From Christiangramia sediminis (GTDB taxonomy: Bacteria > Bacteroidota > Bacteroidia > Flavobacteriales > Flavobacteriaceae): a DNA stretch of 64,000 bases. Position numbers and translations under genes: made by a program. The number at the start of each line of letters is the position of its first letter. Position 1 is the first letter of the stretch. Below are positions 43,390-53,645 of this stretch, in pieces. The notes below the pieces were generated by a model. It saw only the letters and a program-made list of their open reading frames with translations, had not been told where the DNA came from and made no database searches. The stretch covers positions 1,054,001 to 1,118,000 of the forward strand of contig NZ_JAJBZG010000005.1 in NCBI RefSeq assembly GCF_020552705.1, written 5' to 3'.

Positions 43390-44505
43390 TTAAAATGATT
43401 TCTTTGCCATACCTTCTTTATTAGGTTCAGCAGTGTTTTTAATCTCAAAATCTACAATCCCAAGTATTAGTTCCTCTTCTGTAATTACTTCAACTTTCCA
43501 TTGGCCTTTCTTAAGGTTATTTTTATAGGTATATCCACGGAAACCACGATCACGCCCACCGGCAACTTCAAAATCAATATCATCAGTAATTTCCCATTTC
43601 CTGGTTTCAGGATTGTACCATTTCCACCTGTGAAAAATGGCCTTTTTTAAATCTGTAGGCGCAAAAACAGAAGTGAACACATAAACTCTTTCCCCTGCCT
43701 GGTGATGAAAATTGGTGTCATGTTTACGCCAGAATATATACCATGGATTCTTCTCGTAAGTAACAATGTATTCGTTATTTATATTTCGTACATCATGAGC
43801 CACCAACCCGGTATCCATAGCTAGCGGCACTGGTGGAATAAGGTTGAAATAGTAAAAAACATTAATCGTTATATAGATAGAAAGGATAAGGCCGATCAGT
43901 TTTTTTAGACTTATCTCAGCTCTTGTGCCTGGGCTTGAACTGTAAATAAAAGTGATGAGTGCTAGCGTGCACCCCAAACTTATAAGCCCCGAAATGATGA
44001 AAATGAAGGTATTCATTTCCTTGATCAGCGTGGGAATAATAAAGGCGAAAAAAGTAAAACTGATAAAAAAATAAACACTGAACTGAAGGTATTTGTTGGA
44101 GATCTTCTTCTTAAGAAACTCGTTTGCAAATAAGAGCAGCACCAGCAGTATGAAAAAAAACATAGTTTTTGACATGGAAACACTTCTGAAAAAATAGATG
44201 ACAAAAGCACTTGAAAGTGAGCCAAAGAAGAACTGTATGGCTAGCGGAAAATATTCGGAATAACGTTCGATAAAAGTACCTTCCCACTTGTCATCATCCA
44301 CTGTATTATACAAATAAAGCGTTATGGACAATAAGGTCATATGCGAGCAAAGTACCACCGTATCATAAACACGATCTATTCGCCCTAAGGTCAGGGTATC
44401 AAAAATAAAACCACCCATAAAAAAAAGAATGGGAGCGTACTTTTGATTGCGAAAAACAAACCTTCCAAAAGCAGTATTTCTATATCTTACTAAAGTTCTT
44501 TTCAT
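43390..44505 (-). CDS. Membrane protein with DUF2914 domain
   Basis: The 371-residue protein has about seven hydrophobic helices (residues 25-235) and a soluble C-terminal DUF2914 domain: GERVYVFTSVFAPTDLKKAIFHRWKWYN, then VAGGRDRGFRGYTYK and GQWKVEVITEEELILG. The isolated domain is known in envelope proteins of many proteobacteria and Bacteroidota; its function is unknown. It lies between the methyltransferase remnant and the intact methyltransferase gene, from which it is divergent. Confidence 0.88.
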   Translation of the reverse strand: MKRTLVRYRNTAFGRFVFRNQKYAPILFFMGGFIFDTLTLGRIDRVYDTVVLCSHMTLLSITLYLYNTVDDDKWEGTFIERYSEYFPLAIQFFFGSLSSAFVIYFFRSVSMSKTMFFFILLVLLLFANEFLKKKISNKYLQFSVYFFISFTFFAFIIPTLIKEMNTFIFIISGLISLGCTLALITFIYSSSPGTRAEISLKKLIGLILSIYITINVFYYFNLIPPVPLAMDTGLVAHDVRNINNEYIVTYEKNPWYIFWRKHDTNFHHQAGERVYVFTSVFAPTDLKKAIFHRWKWYNPETRKWEITDDIDFEVAGGRDRGFRGYTYKNNLKKGQWKVEVITEEELILGIVDFEIKNTAEPNKEGMAKKSF

Positions 44506-44633
44506 ACCGTATTTAGTAGGGCCAAATTTAGGATAAAAACTTCATCCGGATATTTGCTTTGACTATAATGCCAGAGAGCTTATGAAAAAAGCGGAATCAG
44601 GATCTTATCGAATATTATTTTAATCCATTACTT

Positions 44634-45329
44634 TTGAATGATGATCCGGTATTGATCTTTTTAATGATAAAAAACAAAAAAATAAAGAAACCCTGGCCAA
44701 CGAAAGCCGCCATGGCGCAGATCTATGAAAACAAGCTGTGGGGCGTCGAGGAATCTGAATATTATTCCGGGTTGGGTTCACATCATCCTGAAGTAGTAAA
44801 TCCATATATAGCCACGGTATCTGCTTTCTTAAAGGATTTTGAAACTCCCCCGGTTGTTTGTGACCTGGGTTGCGGCGATTTTAATATTGGGAAAGAACTG
44901 GTGAAGTACTCCAAAAAATATATCGCCATAGACATAGTGCCGGATCTTATAGCGTATAACAAGGAAACTTTCAAAGCAGATAATTTAGAATTCCGGGCCC
45001 TGGACATAGCGGAGGATGAGCTGCCTTCCGGAGATTGTGCGATTCTACGACAGGTTTTGCAACATCTATCTAATGCGGAAATAACAAGTGTGGTTAAAAA
45101 ATTATCCAATTATCAATATGTAATTCTCACCGAGCACCTACCGGAAGAAGATTTTGAACCCAATAAGAATATTATCTCAGGACAGGGAATCAGACTGAAA
45201 AAGAAAAGTGGCGTAAAGCTTTCCGCAGCACCCTTTAACTTTAAGGCCAGGGAAGAAATACAATTATTGTCTGTTCAATCTCCTGGTTTTAAAGGAATTT
45301 TAATAACTAGCCTCTATAAGGTTCATTAA
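44634..45329 (+). CDS. Class I SAM-dependent methyltransferase
   Basis: The 231-residue protein has motif I VVCDLGCGDFNIGKEL (about 78-93), YIAIDIVPDLIAYN (motif II, acidic residue for the ribose) and CAILRQVLQHLSNAEI. The opening up to about residue 25 is basic and may be over-extended, since the first conserved block starts MAQIYENKLWG. Its target is unknown; the layout is typical of small-molecule or glycan methyltransferases. A decayed relative lies at 43208. Confidence 0.87.
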   Translation: MNDDPVLIFLMIKNKKIKKPWPTKAAMAQIYENKLWGVEESEYYSGLGSHHPEVVNPYIATVSAFLKDFETPPVVCDLGCGDFNIGKELVKYSKKYIAIDIVPDLIAYNKETFKADNLEFRALDIAEDELPSGDCAILRQVLQHLSNAEITSVVKKLSNYQYVILTEHLPEEDFEPNKNIISGQGIRLKKKSGVKLSAAPFNFKAREEIQLLSVQSPGFKGILITSLYKVH

Positions 45330-45345
45330 TATGGGAATTTAGTGC

Positions 45346-46054
45346 TTAAAGTTCACTCACTTCTCTAAAATATTCATATATCATGACCATGGCCAAGGTG
45401 TCGAGTTCGCAATAGCGTAACAGTCCTTCCCGGCTAGCTTTGTGCTCTAAAGCCGGCATGTCCTCAAATTGTAATTTCTGATAAGCGAATAAGGCTGCAC
45501 CACCATCTTTAATTTCGGTAAGGCTTTCAGAAACTTTCTCCAGCTTTTCATTGTCCCAGCCATCAAAAACTGAAGGCAAAGCTTTATACGAAAGTTCTAC
45601 CTGTTCTTCAAAAACAGAAAGCGGTATCCGGTGTCCCAAACGGGGATCGATTTTTATATCCAATTCAGAACTTTTTAAATTTCTGCTCAAAAAAGCCATG
45701 GTTTCTGAAGGATCTACCACATCGTCACTTCCTCCTAAAAGGATCTGCTTACTGACTAAACCTTGTATATATCTCCTCTCAAATTCAATAGGTTTATATT
45801 TCACCAATGGAGGATTGAAGAGCAGGGCAGGCCTGCCGGTATTTTCAGAAATGATATATGCGTTTAAGGCGTCCATACTGCTTACAATGATAATATTGAA
45901 TTCGGTATCGGAATAATTTTTCAAAATGTGAATAGGTTGTATATACTGCTCTTCATAATTGATATCTGGAGCGAAGACATTGCCGTATTCTTCTAATACT
46001 TTTCTTTTTTCGGTCCTAAGTTTACTTTTGAGTCCGTGTATATAAAATATTCAT
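45346..46054 (-). pseudogene. Chimeric pseudogene: YqiA-like hydrolase joined to a DUF2779 tail
   Basis: Residues downstream of 45924 form an open frame of 192 codons, and the same frame runs on upstream to about 46050 encoding FYIHGLKSKLRTEKRKVLEE, a YqiA/UPF0227 esterase opening. The likely ATG at 46052-46054 is one base out of frame, so a deletion lies near codon 4. The usual nucleophile motif G-x-S-x-G-G reads IVSSMDA. From about residue 118 of the 192 the sequence changes to KDGGAALFAYQKLQFEDMP and LLRYCELDTLAMVMIYEYF, the C-terminal end of DUF2779 proteins. The gene looks like deletion debris. Confidence 0.65.
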
Positions 46055-46291
46055 CCGGTGAATTTAGAAGTTCAATACAAATAAAGAAAGAGTAAGCGAC
46101 AAAATATGTCGCAAGTAACAAAGTATGCATTTCCGGGTTATTCTTTTTTTCCTTTTCACAAAGAACTTAGTCTAAAAAATCCCTCCATATTTCATTTATT
46201 CCTCCGATTTAAAGCAAATTTTAAAAATAATACCGGCGAACACACTTAGTTTTTATTAAATTCGGAAATCTTAATAAAAATCATTAATTAT
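46055..46291. other. Intergenic gap before the M16 peptidase gene
   Basis: This AT-rich stretch contains no gene and no hairpin that could be recognised. It presumably holds the promoter of the M16 gene, but no exact TAnnTTTG box was found. Confidence 0.4.
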
Positions 46292-49210
46292 ATGACAAAC
46301 GTCAGATTTAATATGAAAGCTTTAGCGCTTTCATTTACGTTTTTGGCGGCAGTATCCTGTAAGGTTAAGGATACTCCGCAAAATACTTCCACAGGTCCAG
46401 ATCAGGCCATGATGGAAAAAGATACGGTGAAAGCCCAGGAAAGTGCAGACCTAAGCCTTGATTTCAAAAAGTACGAACTGGAAAACGGCTTGAATGTTAT
46501 CCTGCACGAAGACAAGTCAGATCCTATTGTTTCCGTAGCGATCCAATACGGAGTTGGCTCTAACCGTGAGAAGAAAGGTAGAACAGGATTTGCGCATTTA
46601 TTTGAGCATATGTTGTTCCAGGAATCTGAAAATGTTCCGCAAGATCAGTTCTTTAAAACGATTCAGGATGCCGGTGGAACTTTAAACGGGGGAACCTGGC
46701 AGGATGGAACCATTTATTATGAAGTGGTTCCTAATAATGCCCTGGAAACGGTGCTTTGGTTAGAATCTGATAGAATGGGTTTTTTGATCAACACCGTGAC
46801 AGAAGCTGCTTTTGCTAATCAGCAGGAAGTGGTTCAGAATGAAAAAAGACAGCGTGTAGATAATAATCCTTACGGGCATACCGGTTGGGTAATAGACAAG
46901 AATATGTACCCTGATGGTCACCCTTACAGCTGGCAGGTAATTGGAGAACTTGAAGATCTTCAAAATGCCACCGTAGAAGATGTAAAGGAATTCTATGATA
47001 AGTTTTATGGTCCTAATAATGCCACACTGGTACTGGCTGGAGATTTTCAGGAAGATGAGGCCAGAGAGCTTATTGAAAAATATTTTGGTGAGATCAAGAA
47101 AGGCCAGGAAGTAGAGCCTTTAGAAACACAACTGGTTACTTTAGATGAAACCAAACGTTTGTATCACGAGGACAATTTTGCCACGGCACCACAATTAAAT
47201 ATGGTTTGGCCTGTGGTAGAGCAGTATAGTGAAGATTCTTACGCGCTAAATTACCTTGGCGAGATTCTGTCCAGGGGTAAAGATGCGCCCTTATACGAAG
47301 TCCTGGTAAAGGAAAAAGAACTTACTTCTCGCGCCAATGCTTATAATAGTCCGAGCCAGTTGGCTGGGCAGTTTACCATTAATGTTACGGCAAATTCAGG
47401 AGTAGATCTTGATAGTATTGAAATGGGAATTGAAGAGGCTTTCAGACTTTTTGAAAAAGAAGGAGTTTCAGATCTTGATATCGAGAAGATAAAAGCAGGA
47501 CTGGAAACCGATTTCTATAATGGAATTAGCAGTGTTCTCGGGAAGTCATTCCAGTTAGCTCGTTATGATGTTCTTGCGGGAGATCCGAACTTTTATAAGG
47601 AAGACCTGGAAAACATTAAAAGTGTGACCAAGGAGGACGTGATGCGCGTCTATAATGAATATATCAAGGGCAAGCCTTATGTGATGACCAGTTTTGTGCC
47701 TAAGGGTAAGACGGAATTGATTACTGAGAATTCTGAAAAAGCAGAAGTTGTAGAAGAGGAAATTACAGAAAATAAAGATACGGAAGTAGCAGAAACTGCA
47801 CCTGAAGAAGTCAAAAAGACTCCTTCTAATTTTGACAGATCTGTGCAACCTGAAATGGGCGAATCGCCCAGTCTAAATGTACCTGAATCCTGGAATACTG
47901 AACTGGCAAACGGTTTAGAGGTTTACGGAATTGAACAAAATGAATTACCCCTGGTAACTTTTAGTCTGGTAATAGAAGGCGGACATTTACTGGATGATCT
48001 TGAAAATAATGGTGTTGCTAATTTAATGAGCGATATCATGATGGAAGGGACTGCGAATAAGACTCCGCAGGAACTTGAGGATGCAATTGCCCTGCTGGGA
48101 GCGAATATTTATATGTATACCAGCAATGAATCTATCGTGATTCGAGGAAATACTCTTAAACGAAATTTTGCAAAAACCATGGATCTTGTGGAAGAAATTC
48201 TGTTGGAACCAAGATGGGACGAAGAAGAATTAGCCAGAATAAAAACCAGTACTATCAATGGTATAGAGAGAAACGAGGCAAATCCTAATGCGATTGCGAA
48301 CAGGGTTTACAATAAGATCCTTTACGGTGAAGATCACCCGTTTGCTTATACCACTTCAGGAACTAAAGAAGACGTGAAAGCGGTGAGCATGGAAGACCTT
48401 AAACAATTCTATACTGAAAATTTCTCGCCAACTGTTACAAGATTGCATGTAGTGGGTGCGGTAACCAAAGCGGAAGCTCTGGCAGCAGCCGAAGGTCTTA
48501 AGAATAACTGGGAAGCGAAAGAAGTGAGCATTCCAGACTTTCAGATCCAGAACGATCGTGAAAAGGCATCTCTTTATTTTGTAGATGTTCCCGATGCAAA
48601 GCAATCTATCATTAATATTGGATACATCGCGATTCCTAGAACTAATGAAGATTACTATCCTTTAGAGGTAATGAATTACAAATTAGGAGGATCTTTTTCC
48701 GGGAATGTAAACCTGATATTGAGAGAAGAAAAAGGCTATACTTATGGAGCGCGTTCAGGATTTAGCGGTTCTAAGATCCCCGGAACTTTTACGGCCTCAT
48801 CTTCCGTAAGAACCAATACCACGGGAGAATCGGTACAGATCTTCAGAGATGAAATTTCCAAGTATAAGGATGGAATTTCTAAAGAGGATCTGCAATTCAC
48901 TAAAAATGCCCTGATCAAGTCGAACGCTCGTCGTTTTGAAACTCAGGGATCGCTTTTAGGTATGTTACAGGAAATGAGTGCCTACGATCTTGATTCAGAT
49001 TATATCGAGAAAGAGGAAAATATTGTAAATAATATGACTCTGGAGCAGCACCAGGAATTGGCGAATGAGTATCTGGATGAATCTAAAATGGCCTACCTGG
49101 TTGTTGGAGATGCCAAGACTCAGTTCGAGCAATTTAAAGATATGGGCTTTGACGAAGTAAAACTTCTAAATAAAGAAGGGGAAGAAATTAAAATGGAAGA
49201 TGTAAAGTAA
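46292..49210 (+). CDS. M16 family zinc metallopeptidase, lipoprotein
   Basis: The 972-residue protein has a lipoprotein signal with Cys23 (FLAAVSC; an ATG at codon 8 is an alternative start) and two M16 halves. The first has the inverted zinc motif HLFEH (His102, Glu105, His106) with the distal Glu in the EVVQNEKRQRVDNNP region. A low-complexity E/K/T linker (about 480-520) separates it from the second half, which lacks HxxEH, as expected for the inactive partner. Such peptidases degrade short peptides in the periplasm. A strong terminator follows. Confidence 0.93.
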   Translation: MTNVRFNMKALALSFTFLAAVSCKVKDTPQNTSTGPDQAMMEKDTVKAQESADLSLDFKKYELENGLNVILHEDKSDPIVSVAIQYGVGSNREKKGRTGFAHLFEHMLFQESENVPQDQFFKTIQDAGGTLNGGTWQDGTIYYEVVPNNALETVLWLESDRMGFLINTVTEAAFANQQEVVQNEKRQRVDNNPYGHTGWVIDKNMYPDGHPYSWQVIGELEDLQNATVEDVKEFYDKFYGPNNATLVLAGDFQEDEARELIEKYFGEIKKGQEVEPLETQLVTLDETKRLYHEDNFATAPQLNMVWPVVEQYSEDSYALNYLGEILSRGKDAPLYEVLVKEKELTSRANAYNSPSQLAGQFTINVTANSGVDLDSIEMGIEEAFRLFEKEGVSDLDIEKIKAGLETDFYNGISSVLGKSFQLARYDVLAGDPNFYKEDLENIKSVTKEDVMRVYNEYIKGKPYVMTSFVPKGKTELITENSEKAEVVEEEITENKDTEVAETAPEEVKKTPSNFDRSVQPEMGESPSLNVPESWNTELANGLEVYGIEQNELPLVTFSLVIEGGHLLDDLENNGVANLMSDIMMEGTANKTPQELEDAIALLGANIYMYTSNESIVIRGNTLKRNFAKTMDLVEEILLEPRWDEEELARIKTSTINGIERNEANPNAIANRVYNKILYGEDHPFAYTTSGTKEDVKAVSMEDLKQFYTENFSPTVTRLHVVGAVTKAEALAAAEGLKNNWEAKEVSIPDFQIQNDREKASLYFVDVPDAKQSIINIGYIAIPRTNEDYYPLEVMNYKLGGSFSGNVNLILREEKGYTYGARSGFSGSKIPGTFTASSSVRTNTTGESVQIFRDEISKYKDGISKEDLQFTKNALIKSNARRFETQGSLLGMLQEMSAYDLDSDYIEKEENIVNNMTLEQHQELANEYLDESKMAYLVVGDAKTQFEQFKDMGFDEVKLLNKEGEEIKMEDVK

Positions 49211-49233
49211 ACTCCCTTTTTTATACTGAATAG

Positions 49234-49265
49234 AAAAAACCTGCCGATCCTGGCAGGTTTTTTTG
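49234..49265 (+). terminator. Terminator after the M16 gene
   Basis: The stem AAACCTGCC/GGCAGGTTT with a 6-base loop is preceded by A and followed by T residues. It may act in both directions, though only the plus-strand gene needs it. Confidence 0.87.
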
Positions 49266-49377
49266 TTTCTGGTTGGGAACTTAAAGTTGGCAGAATTCAA
49301 TAAAGCAAAGGCTGGGATGAGTTCTTTATTTTTACTATTCTCTGGCTTTGCTTATCTTCGGAAGCAAAATTATTTCC

Positions 49378-51816
49378 ATGATCAGAAAAATAGTATTACT
49401 GGGTACACTTGCCGTTTTTAGCGTCGGCTGCAAGACTCCCCAATCAATCACCCAGGAGGCGCCTAAAGCCGATAAAAAGAAATCAGATCTAAAAGAATAT
49501 TCCAAGGTCATTACTGCAGAAGCAAAAAGCGATGAAGGCCTTTTTACCACCCATTTCGTAGATGATAAGCTTTATTTTGAAATCCCGGTAGCTCTTTTTG
49601 AAAAGGATATGCTACTGGTAAGCAGGATCGCCGGAGTGCCTTCAGGTTTTGGCGGTGGCTATGTAAATGCCGGTTCAAAGGTTAATGAGCAGGTAGTGAG
49701 ATGGGTAAAGCGTAATGGGAATGTGGATATGAAGGTGATAAGTTTTGAAAATCAAAGCGACGAAGAATCACCAATCTATAAATCTGTACAGGCCAATAAT
49801 TTCTTTCCGATACTTTTCAGTTCAAAAATAGAAGCCTGGAATGCCGATTCTACCAGTGTGGTAATTGAAGCCGGCGGATTGTTTGAAAATGAAGTGGAGG
49901 CCATAAACGGGATCTCTTCGCGGCTGCGTAAAGAATATAAAGTAAAGAAGCTGGATAAGAGCAGGTCTTATATAGAATCTGCCAGTTCATATCCGCAGAA
50001 TATTGAAGTGAAGCATGTGATGACCTATGAAGCTGAAACGCCTCCGGAAAGGGACCAGGCCGGGACCATTTCTATGCTTTTGAACCAATCTATGATCCTT
50101 TTACCCGAAAATAAAATGCAGCCCAGGCTGGCAGATTACCGTGTGGGCTGGTTTACCATAGACAAGTATGATTATAATTCAGAAGAATTAAAGGCAGATG
50201 ATTATGAGATCATTCGCCGCTGGAAACTGATCCCGAAAGATATGGAGGCTTATAAAAGAGGTGAGCTCGTAGAGCCGGTAGATCCTATTGTATATTATCT
50301 GGATCCTGCTACTCCTGAAAAATGGAGGCCTTATTTTAAGCAGGGAATTGAAGACTGGAATGTTGCTTTTGAAAAGGCAGGCTTCAAAAATGCCATTATC
50401 GCCAAAGATCCTCCGAGCAAGGAAGAAGACCCTGAGTTTAGTCCGGAAGATGTAAGATATTCTGTAGTTCGTTATGTAGCCAGCACCACGAGAAATGCGG
50501 TGGGACCTTCTGTGACCGACCCGCGTACCGGCGAAATCATAGAAAGTGATATTATCTGGTACCATAATCATTTACGCTCTTACCGAAACCGATTTATGAT
50601 CGAGGCTGGAGCACAAAACCCAGATGCCAGAACCTTGAATACTCCTGAAGCAGAAATAGGAGAGATGATGCGTATGGTAATTGCCCATGAGGTTGGACAT
50701 GCTTTGGGACTTCCGCATAATATGAAGGCCAGTTCTGCCTATCCCACAGATTCGTTGAGGTCGGCTGAATTTACCCAGAAATATGGGTTAACTCCTTCTA
50801 TTATGGATTATGCCCGGGTTAACTATGTGGCACAACCTGGAGATGAAGATGTAAGATATATCAGGATGATGGGACCTTATGATCTTTATGCTATTAACTG
50901 GGGTTATAGATATCTTCCGGAGGCAGATTCAGCCCAGGAAGAAAAAGATACCCTGGATAAATGGATCTTGGAAAAAGCGGGAGATCCGGTATATGAATTT
51001 GGGAATGGTTATTCTGGAGCAGATCCTCAGTCTCAAAGAGAAAGTTTAGGTAAAGATCAAATAAAAGCGAGTGAATATGGCGTATCAAATTTGAAGAAAG
51101 TAGTTCCAAATCTGGTGGAATGGACCTCCAAAGATGGGTATGCTTATGATGACCTGGATGAGGTTTACAGAGAACTAAATTATATGTGGCGCGGTTATCT
51201 TTCCCACGTGATCACGAATGTGGGGGGTGTCTATGAAACCCGTAAAACTTCAGATCAATCAGGCGCCATCTATGAGCCCGTTCCTTCAGAAATTCAGGAA
51301 AATGCCGTAGAATTTTTGAATAAAGAGGCTTTTAGCACTCCAAACTGGATGTTGGATCAGGACCTGTTAAGCAGGATAGAATCTTCAGAAGCTATAAATA
51401 GAATTCAGTCCTTACAAACCAGGGCATTGGAAAATCTGCTGGAGAAAGATCGTTTGAAAAGAATGATCGCCAATCAGGAAGTCAATGCGAAACAGGCCTA
51501 CACAGTGGTGGAAATGATGACCGATCTAAGAAAAGGCATTTTCAGCGAACTCTATACTTCAGAAAAAAGCGATGCTTACAGAAGAAATTTACAAAGATCT
51601 TTTGTAGATGTGGCGGCATCTTATGTAAAAGAGCTGGAAACCCGTGAAAATGATGAGGTGCTTAAATCTGATATCATGGCTTTAATGCGAGGGGAATTGA
51701 ATCGTTTGAAAAATGATATAAACAGAAGAAAGAACAGGGGAGATCATGAGCTTACCAAATACCATTGGGAAGACCTTGTAGCCCGAATAGACAAAGCCAT
51801 ATTAGCAGAGGCATAA
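49378..51816 (+). CDS. Zinc-dependent metalloprotease lipoprotein (DUF5117/DUF5118 type)
   Basis: The 812-residue protein begins at the ATG giving MIRKIVLLGTLAVFSVGC, a lipoprotein signal with lipid Cys; a TTG ten codons upstream is less likely. An N-terminal DUF5118/5117 region (about 40-290) is followed by the metzincin-like motif HEVGHALGLPHN (about 437-448) and IMDYARVNYVAQPGD, which resembles a Met-turn. These are envelope proteases of Bacteroidota with unknown targets. A strong convergent terminator follows. Confidence 0.9.
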   Translation: MIRKIVLLGTLAVFSVGCKTPQSITQEAPKADKKKSDLKEYSKVITAEAKSDEGLFTTHFVDDKLYFEIPVALFEKDMLLVSRIAGVPSGFGGGYVNAGSKVNEQVVRWVKRNGNVDMKVISFENQSDEESPIYKSVQANNFFPILFSSKIEAWNADSTSVVIEAGGLFENEVEAINGISSRLRKEYKVKKLDKSRSYIESASSYPQNIEVKHVMTYEAETPPERDQAGTISMLLNQSMILLPENKMQPRLADYRVGWFTIDKYDYNSEELKADDYEIIRRWKLIPKDMEAYKRGELVEPVDPIVYYLDPATPEKWRPYFKQGIEDWNVAFEKAGFKNAIIAKDPPSKEEDPEFSPEDVRYSVVRYVASTTRNAVGPSVTDPRTGEIIESDIIWYHNHLRSYRNRFMIEAGAQNPDARTLNTPEAEIGEMMRMVIAHEVGHALGLPHNMKASSAYPTDSLRSAEFTQKYGLTPSIMDYARVNYVAQPGDEDVRYIRMMGPYDLYAINWGYRYLPEADSAQEEKDTLDKWILEKAGDPVYEFGNGYSGADPQSQRESLGKDQIKASEYGVSNLKKVVPNLVEWTSKDGYAYDDLDEVYRELNYMWRGYLSHVITNVGGVYETRKTSDQSGAIYEPVPSEIQENAVEFLNKEAFSTPNWMLDQDLLSRIESSEAINRIQSLQTRALENLLEKDRLKRMIANQEVNAKQAYTVVEMMTDLRKGIFSELYTSEKSDAYRRNLQRSFVDVAASYVKELETRENDEVLKSDIMALMRGELNRLKNDINRRKNRGDHELTKYHWEDLVARIDKAILAEA

Positions 51817-51836
51817 TAAATTTTCAGTAAATATCT

Positions 51837-51880
51837 AAGCGGTCGTTTATATCAATTATAAACGACCGCTTTTTTTATTT
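51837..51880. terminator. Bidirectional terminator between the metalloprotease and usp genes
   Basis: A 14-bp stem AAGCGGTCGTTTAT/ATAAACGACCGCTT has T residues on the plus side. It lies between two convergent stops (51816 and 51880). Confidence 0.9.
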
Positions 51881-52728
51881 TACTTTTTTTCCGGCAGGAT
51901 AAGAAACGGAAAAGATAAATGCCGGTCAATTTTCTCTACTATCGGTTCCCGAAAGAATTTTCCAGTCGCAGAATGTTTGTAGTACCCCATACTTAGCATA
52001 TCTATATGGTTGTTTTTGACAAAATCGGCGATATTTCTGGATAAATCCACATGGGTAGAAGAGAATTCAAGGTTGATGTTAATGCCTTCAAAGAATTTTT
52101 TAAATGCATTATAATTTTTCCATTGGCGCTGTGACATCTCGGTCTCTTCACCGTAGTGAATTACGGTGATCGTAGATTTAAATTCTGTCGCGATCTCCTT
52201 AAGAATTGCCATGGCCTCAAAATTAAAATCGAAAATAAGTTCACTGGCAAAGGCAATATTTGCTGGAGGCGTGAAATCCAGTTCACGGGGAATGATTAAT
52301 AGTGGTGCAGCTAAAGTTTTCTCAATGATCCTGGTAGTATTTGTACCCATAAAACCGGCCAGGCTGCCCGTATGTTTTTTGGTGCCCATGACCACAAGAT
52401 CGAGGTTGTGAGATTGAATAAGATCTTTTATTCCATTTGAAAGTTTTTGTTCAGAACTAATTACCTCAAACCTATCACTGGCCAAACCTGAATCCCTTAT
52501 TATTTGATGAAGAGTTTCCTGGCAGGCCAGTTGAGATTCCTGTTTTAGTTTAGGCATTTTGCTAAATTCTTCTTCGTTTAGGAGATGATAGATAGAAGCA
52601 TTGATTTTTTCTCCGTAGAAATTGGCTATAAAGAATTTGGTGTCAGCCTTAGTGAAGAGTTGGGTGACGTAATGTAGAGCACAATACGCCTCTTTAGAAA
52701 AGTCGGTTGCAATTAGAATATTTTTCAT
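51880..52728 (-). CDS. Tandem universal stress protein (UspA family)
   Basis: The 282-residue protein carries two Usp domains. The first begins MKNILIATDFSKEAYCAL and includes DLVVMGTKKHTGSLAGFMGTNTTRIIEKT, the ATP-binding G-x2-G-x9-G(S/T) pattern. The second is less conserved, ending IDMLSMGYYKHSATGKFFREPIVEKI. The start at 52728 is chosen because an upstream ATG gives five extra residues before the conserved Usp opening. Usp proteins are cytoplasmic and help survival under stress; no specific role is evident. Confidence 0.92.
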   Translation of the reverse strand: MKNILIATDFSKEAYCALHYVTQLFTKADTKFFIANFYGEKINASIYHLLNEEEFSKMPKLKQESQLACQETLHQIIRDSGLASDRFEVISSEQKLSNGIKDLIQSHNLDLVVMGTKKHTGSLAGFMGTNTTRIIEKTLAAPLLIIPRELDFTPPANIAFASELIFDFNFEAMAILKEIATEFKSTITVIHYGEETEMSQRQWKNYNAFKKFFEGININLEFSSTHVDLSRNIADFVKNNHIDMLSMGYYKHSATGKFFREPIVEKIDRHLSFPFLILPEKK

Positions 52729-52743
52729 GATAACATATTTCAA

Positions 52744-53182
52744 AATTTGGATTTAAATCCATCTCTTATATAGAAGTAAATTTAGGGGAGAAGGAGTATT
52801 TAAAAAATGATGTCTGTCATGTTAGCACCAATAATTTTCTTAACCCAAATAGGATTAGTATTAAAATTACTTTTAGAGGAATAGTTAGTATTAGCGGCTA
52901 TTTCTTAAGAGTAAATCATCGAAAAAAGCTTCCTGAATGTTAAATTTTAGCATTAATCCAGTTATTTTAAGAGCGCAATTTTTTAGAGTTCATATCAATT
53001 TAAAAAGCCTATGAATCATAGAATCAATTACTTGTATTAACGGTTTCGCGTAAATTTTACATTTAAAAAATATTTCTAATCTTGAAAGAGGTTATATTTC
53101 TAAGAATAGCTTCAATTTTTAACTTTTTTCCAATATAATTTTTCGTTAATTAGTGTTAGATAAAAGTTAAAAAGACGTTAAT
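52744..53182. other. 439-bp AT-rich intergenic region
   Basis: No open frame, hairpin with T run or repeat was recognised. The region must contain divergent control signals for the usp gene and the small gene at 53183, but no exact TTG/TAnnTTTG pair was found. Confidence 0.4.
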
Positions 53183-53524
53183 ATGGAAACAGTAGTGAGA
53201 AAACAAGCTGGGTTTAAAGAGGGGATGATGGTGTCTGATCTTAGAGAAATGACGTCCATAGGATTTATCAATACCCTACGCGAAAATGAACTTATCGAAA
53301 TTGCCAGAACCGGTAAAATTCGTCTGACTCCTAAAGGAAAAATTGCCTCAAAACTGGGAGTAGATAATTATCTAAAGATGGAGAAAATTGAAAAGGAATT
53401 TTTTAATGAGGAAATATATAATATGAAAGTAGAGAACAGGGGATTGTTAATGATCTTTGGAGGAATGTTTATTTCTCTTTTGCTTATCATTGGTTTCTGG
53501 GTGATCGAACTTAAGACCTTATAA
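53183..53524 (+). CDS. Small membrane-anchored protein with a wing-like N-terminal part
   Basis: The 113-residue protein has a soluble part (1-88) in which ELIEIARTGKIRLTPKGKIASKLGVDNYL resembles the recognition helix and wing of a winged-helix protein, and one C-terminal membrane segment (about 86-108, LLMIFGGMFISLLLIIGFWVI). No family was recognised. It would be tail-anchored with the soluble part in the cytoplasm. The winged-helix reading is a guess from local pattern. Confidence 0.65.
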   Translation: METVVRKQAGFKEGMMVSDLREMTSIGFINTLRENELIEIARTGKIRLTPKGKIASKLGVDNYLKMEKIEKEFFNEEIYNMKVENRGLLMIFGGMFISLLLIIGFWVIELKTL

Positions 53525-53645
53525 AATCTAATTTCAGTAAAGCTTAGTATTTAAAATCCATTTTTTTTAAAAGCGGAATATTAATTAGATTAAAATTTTA
53601 TTGAATTAAGGTACTTATGATTTCAGTAATACTATAAATTGCTGC

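Noticed and set aside
52744-53182. A small RNA in the AT-rich gap
   Set aside because: No terminator, promoter pair or conserved structure could be seen.
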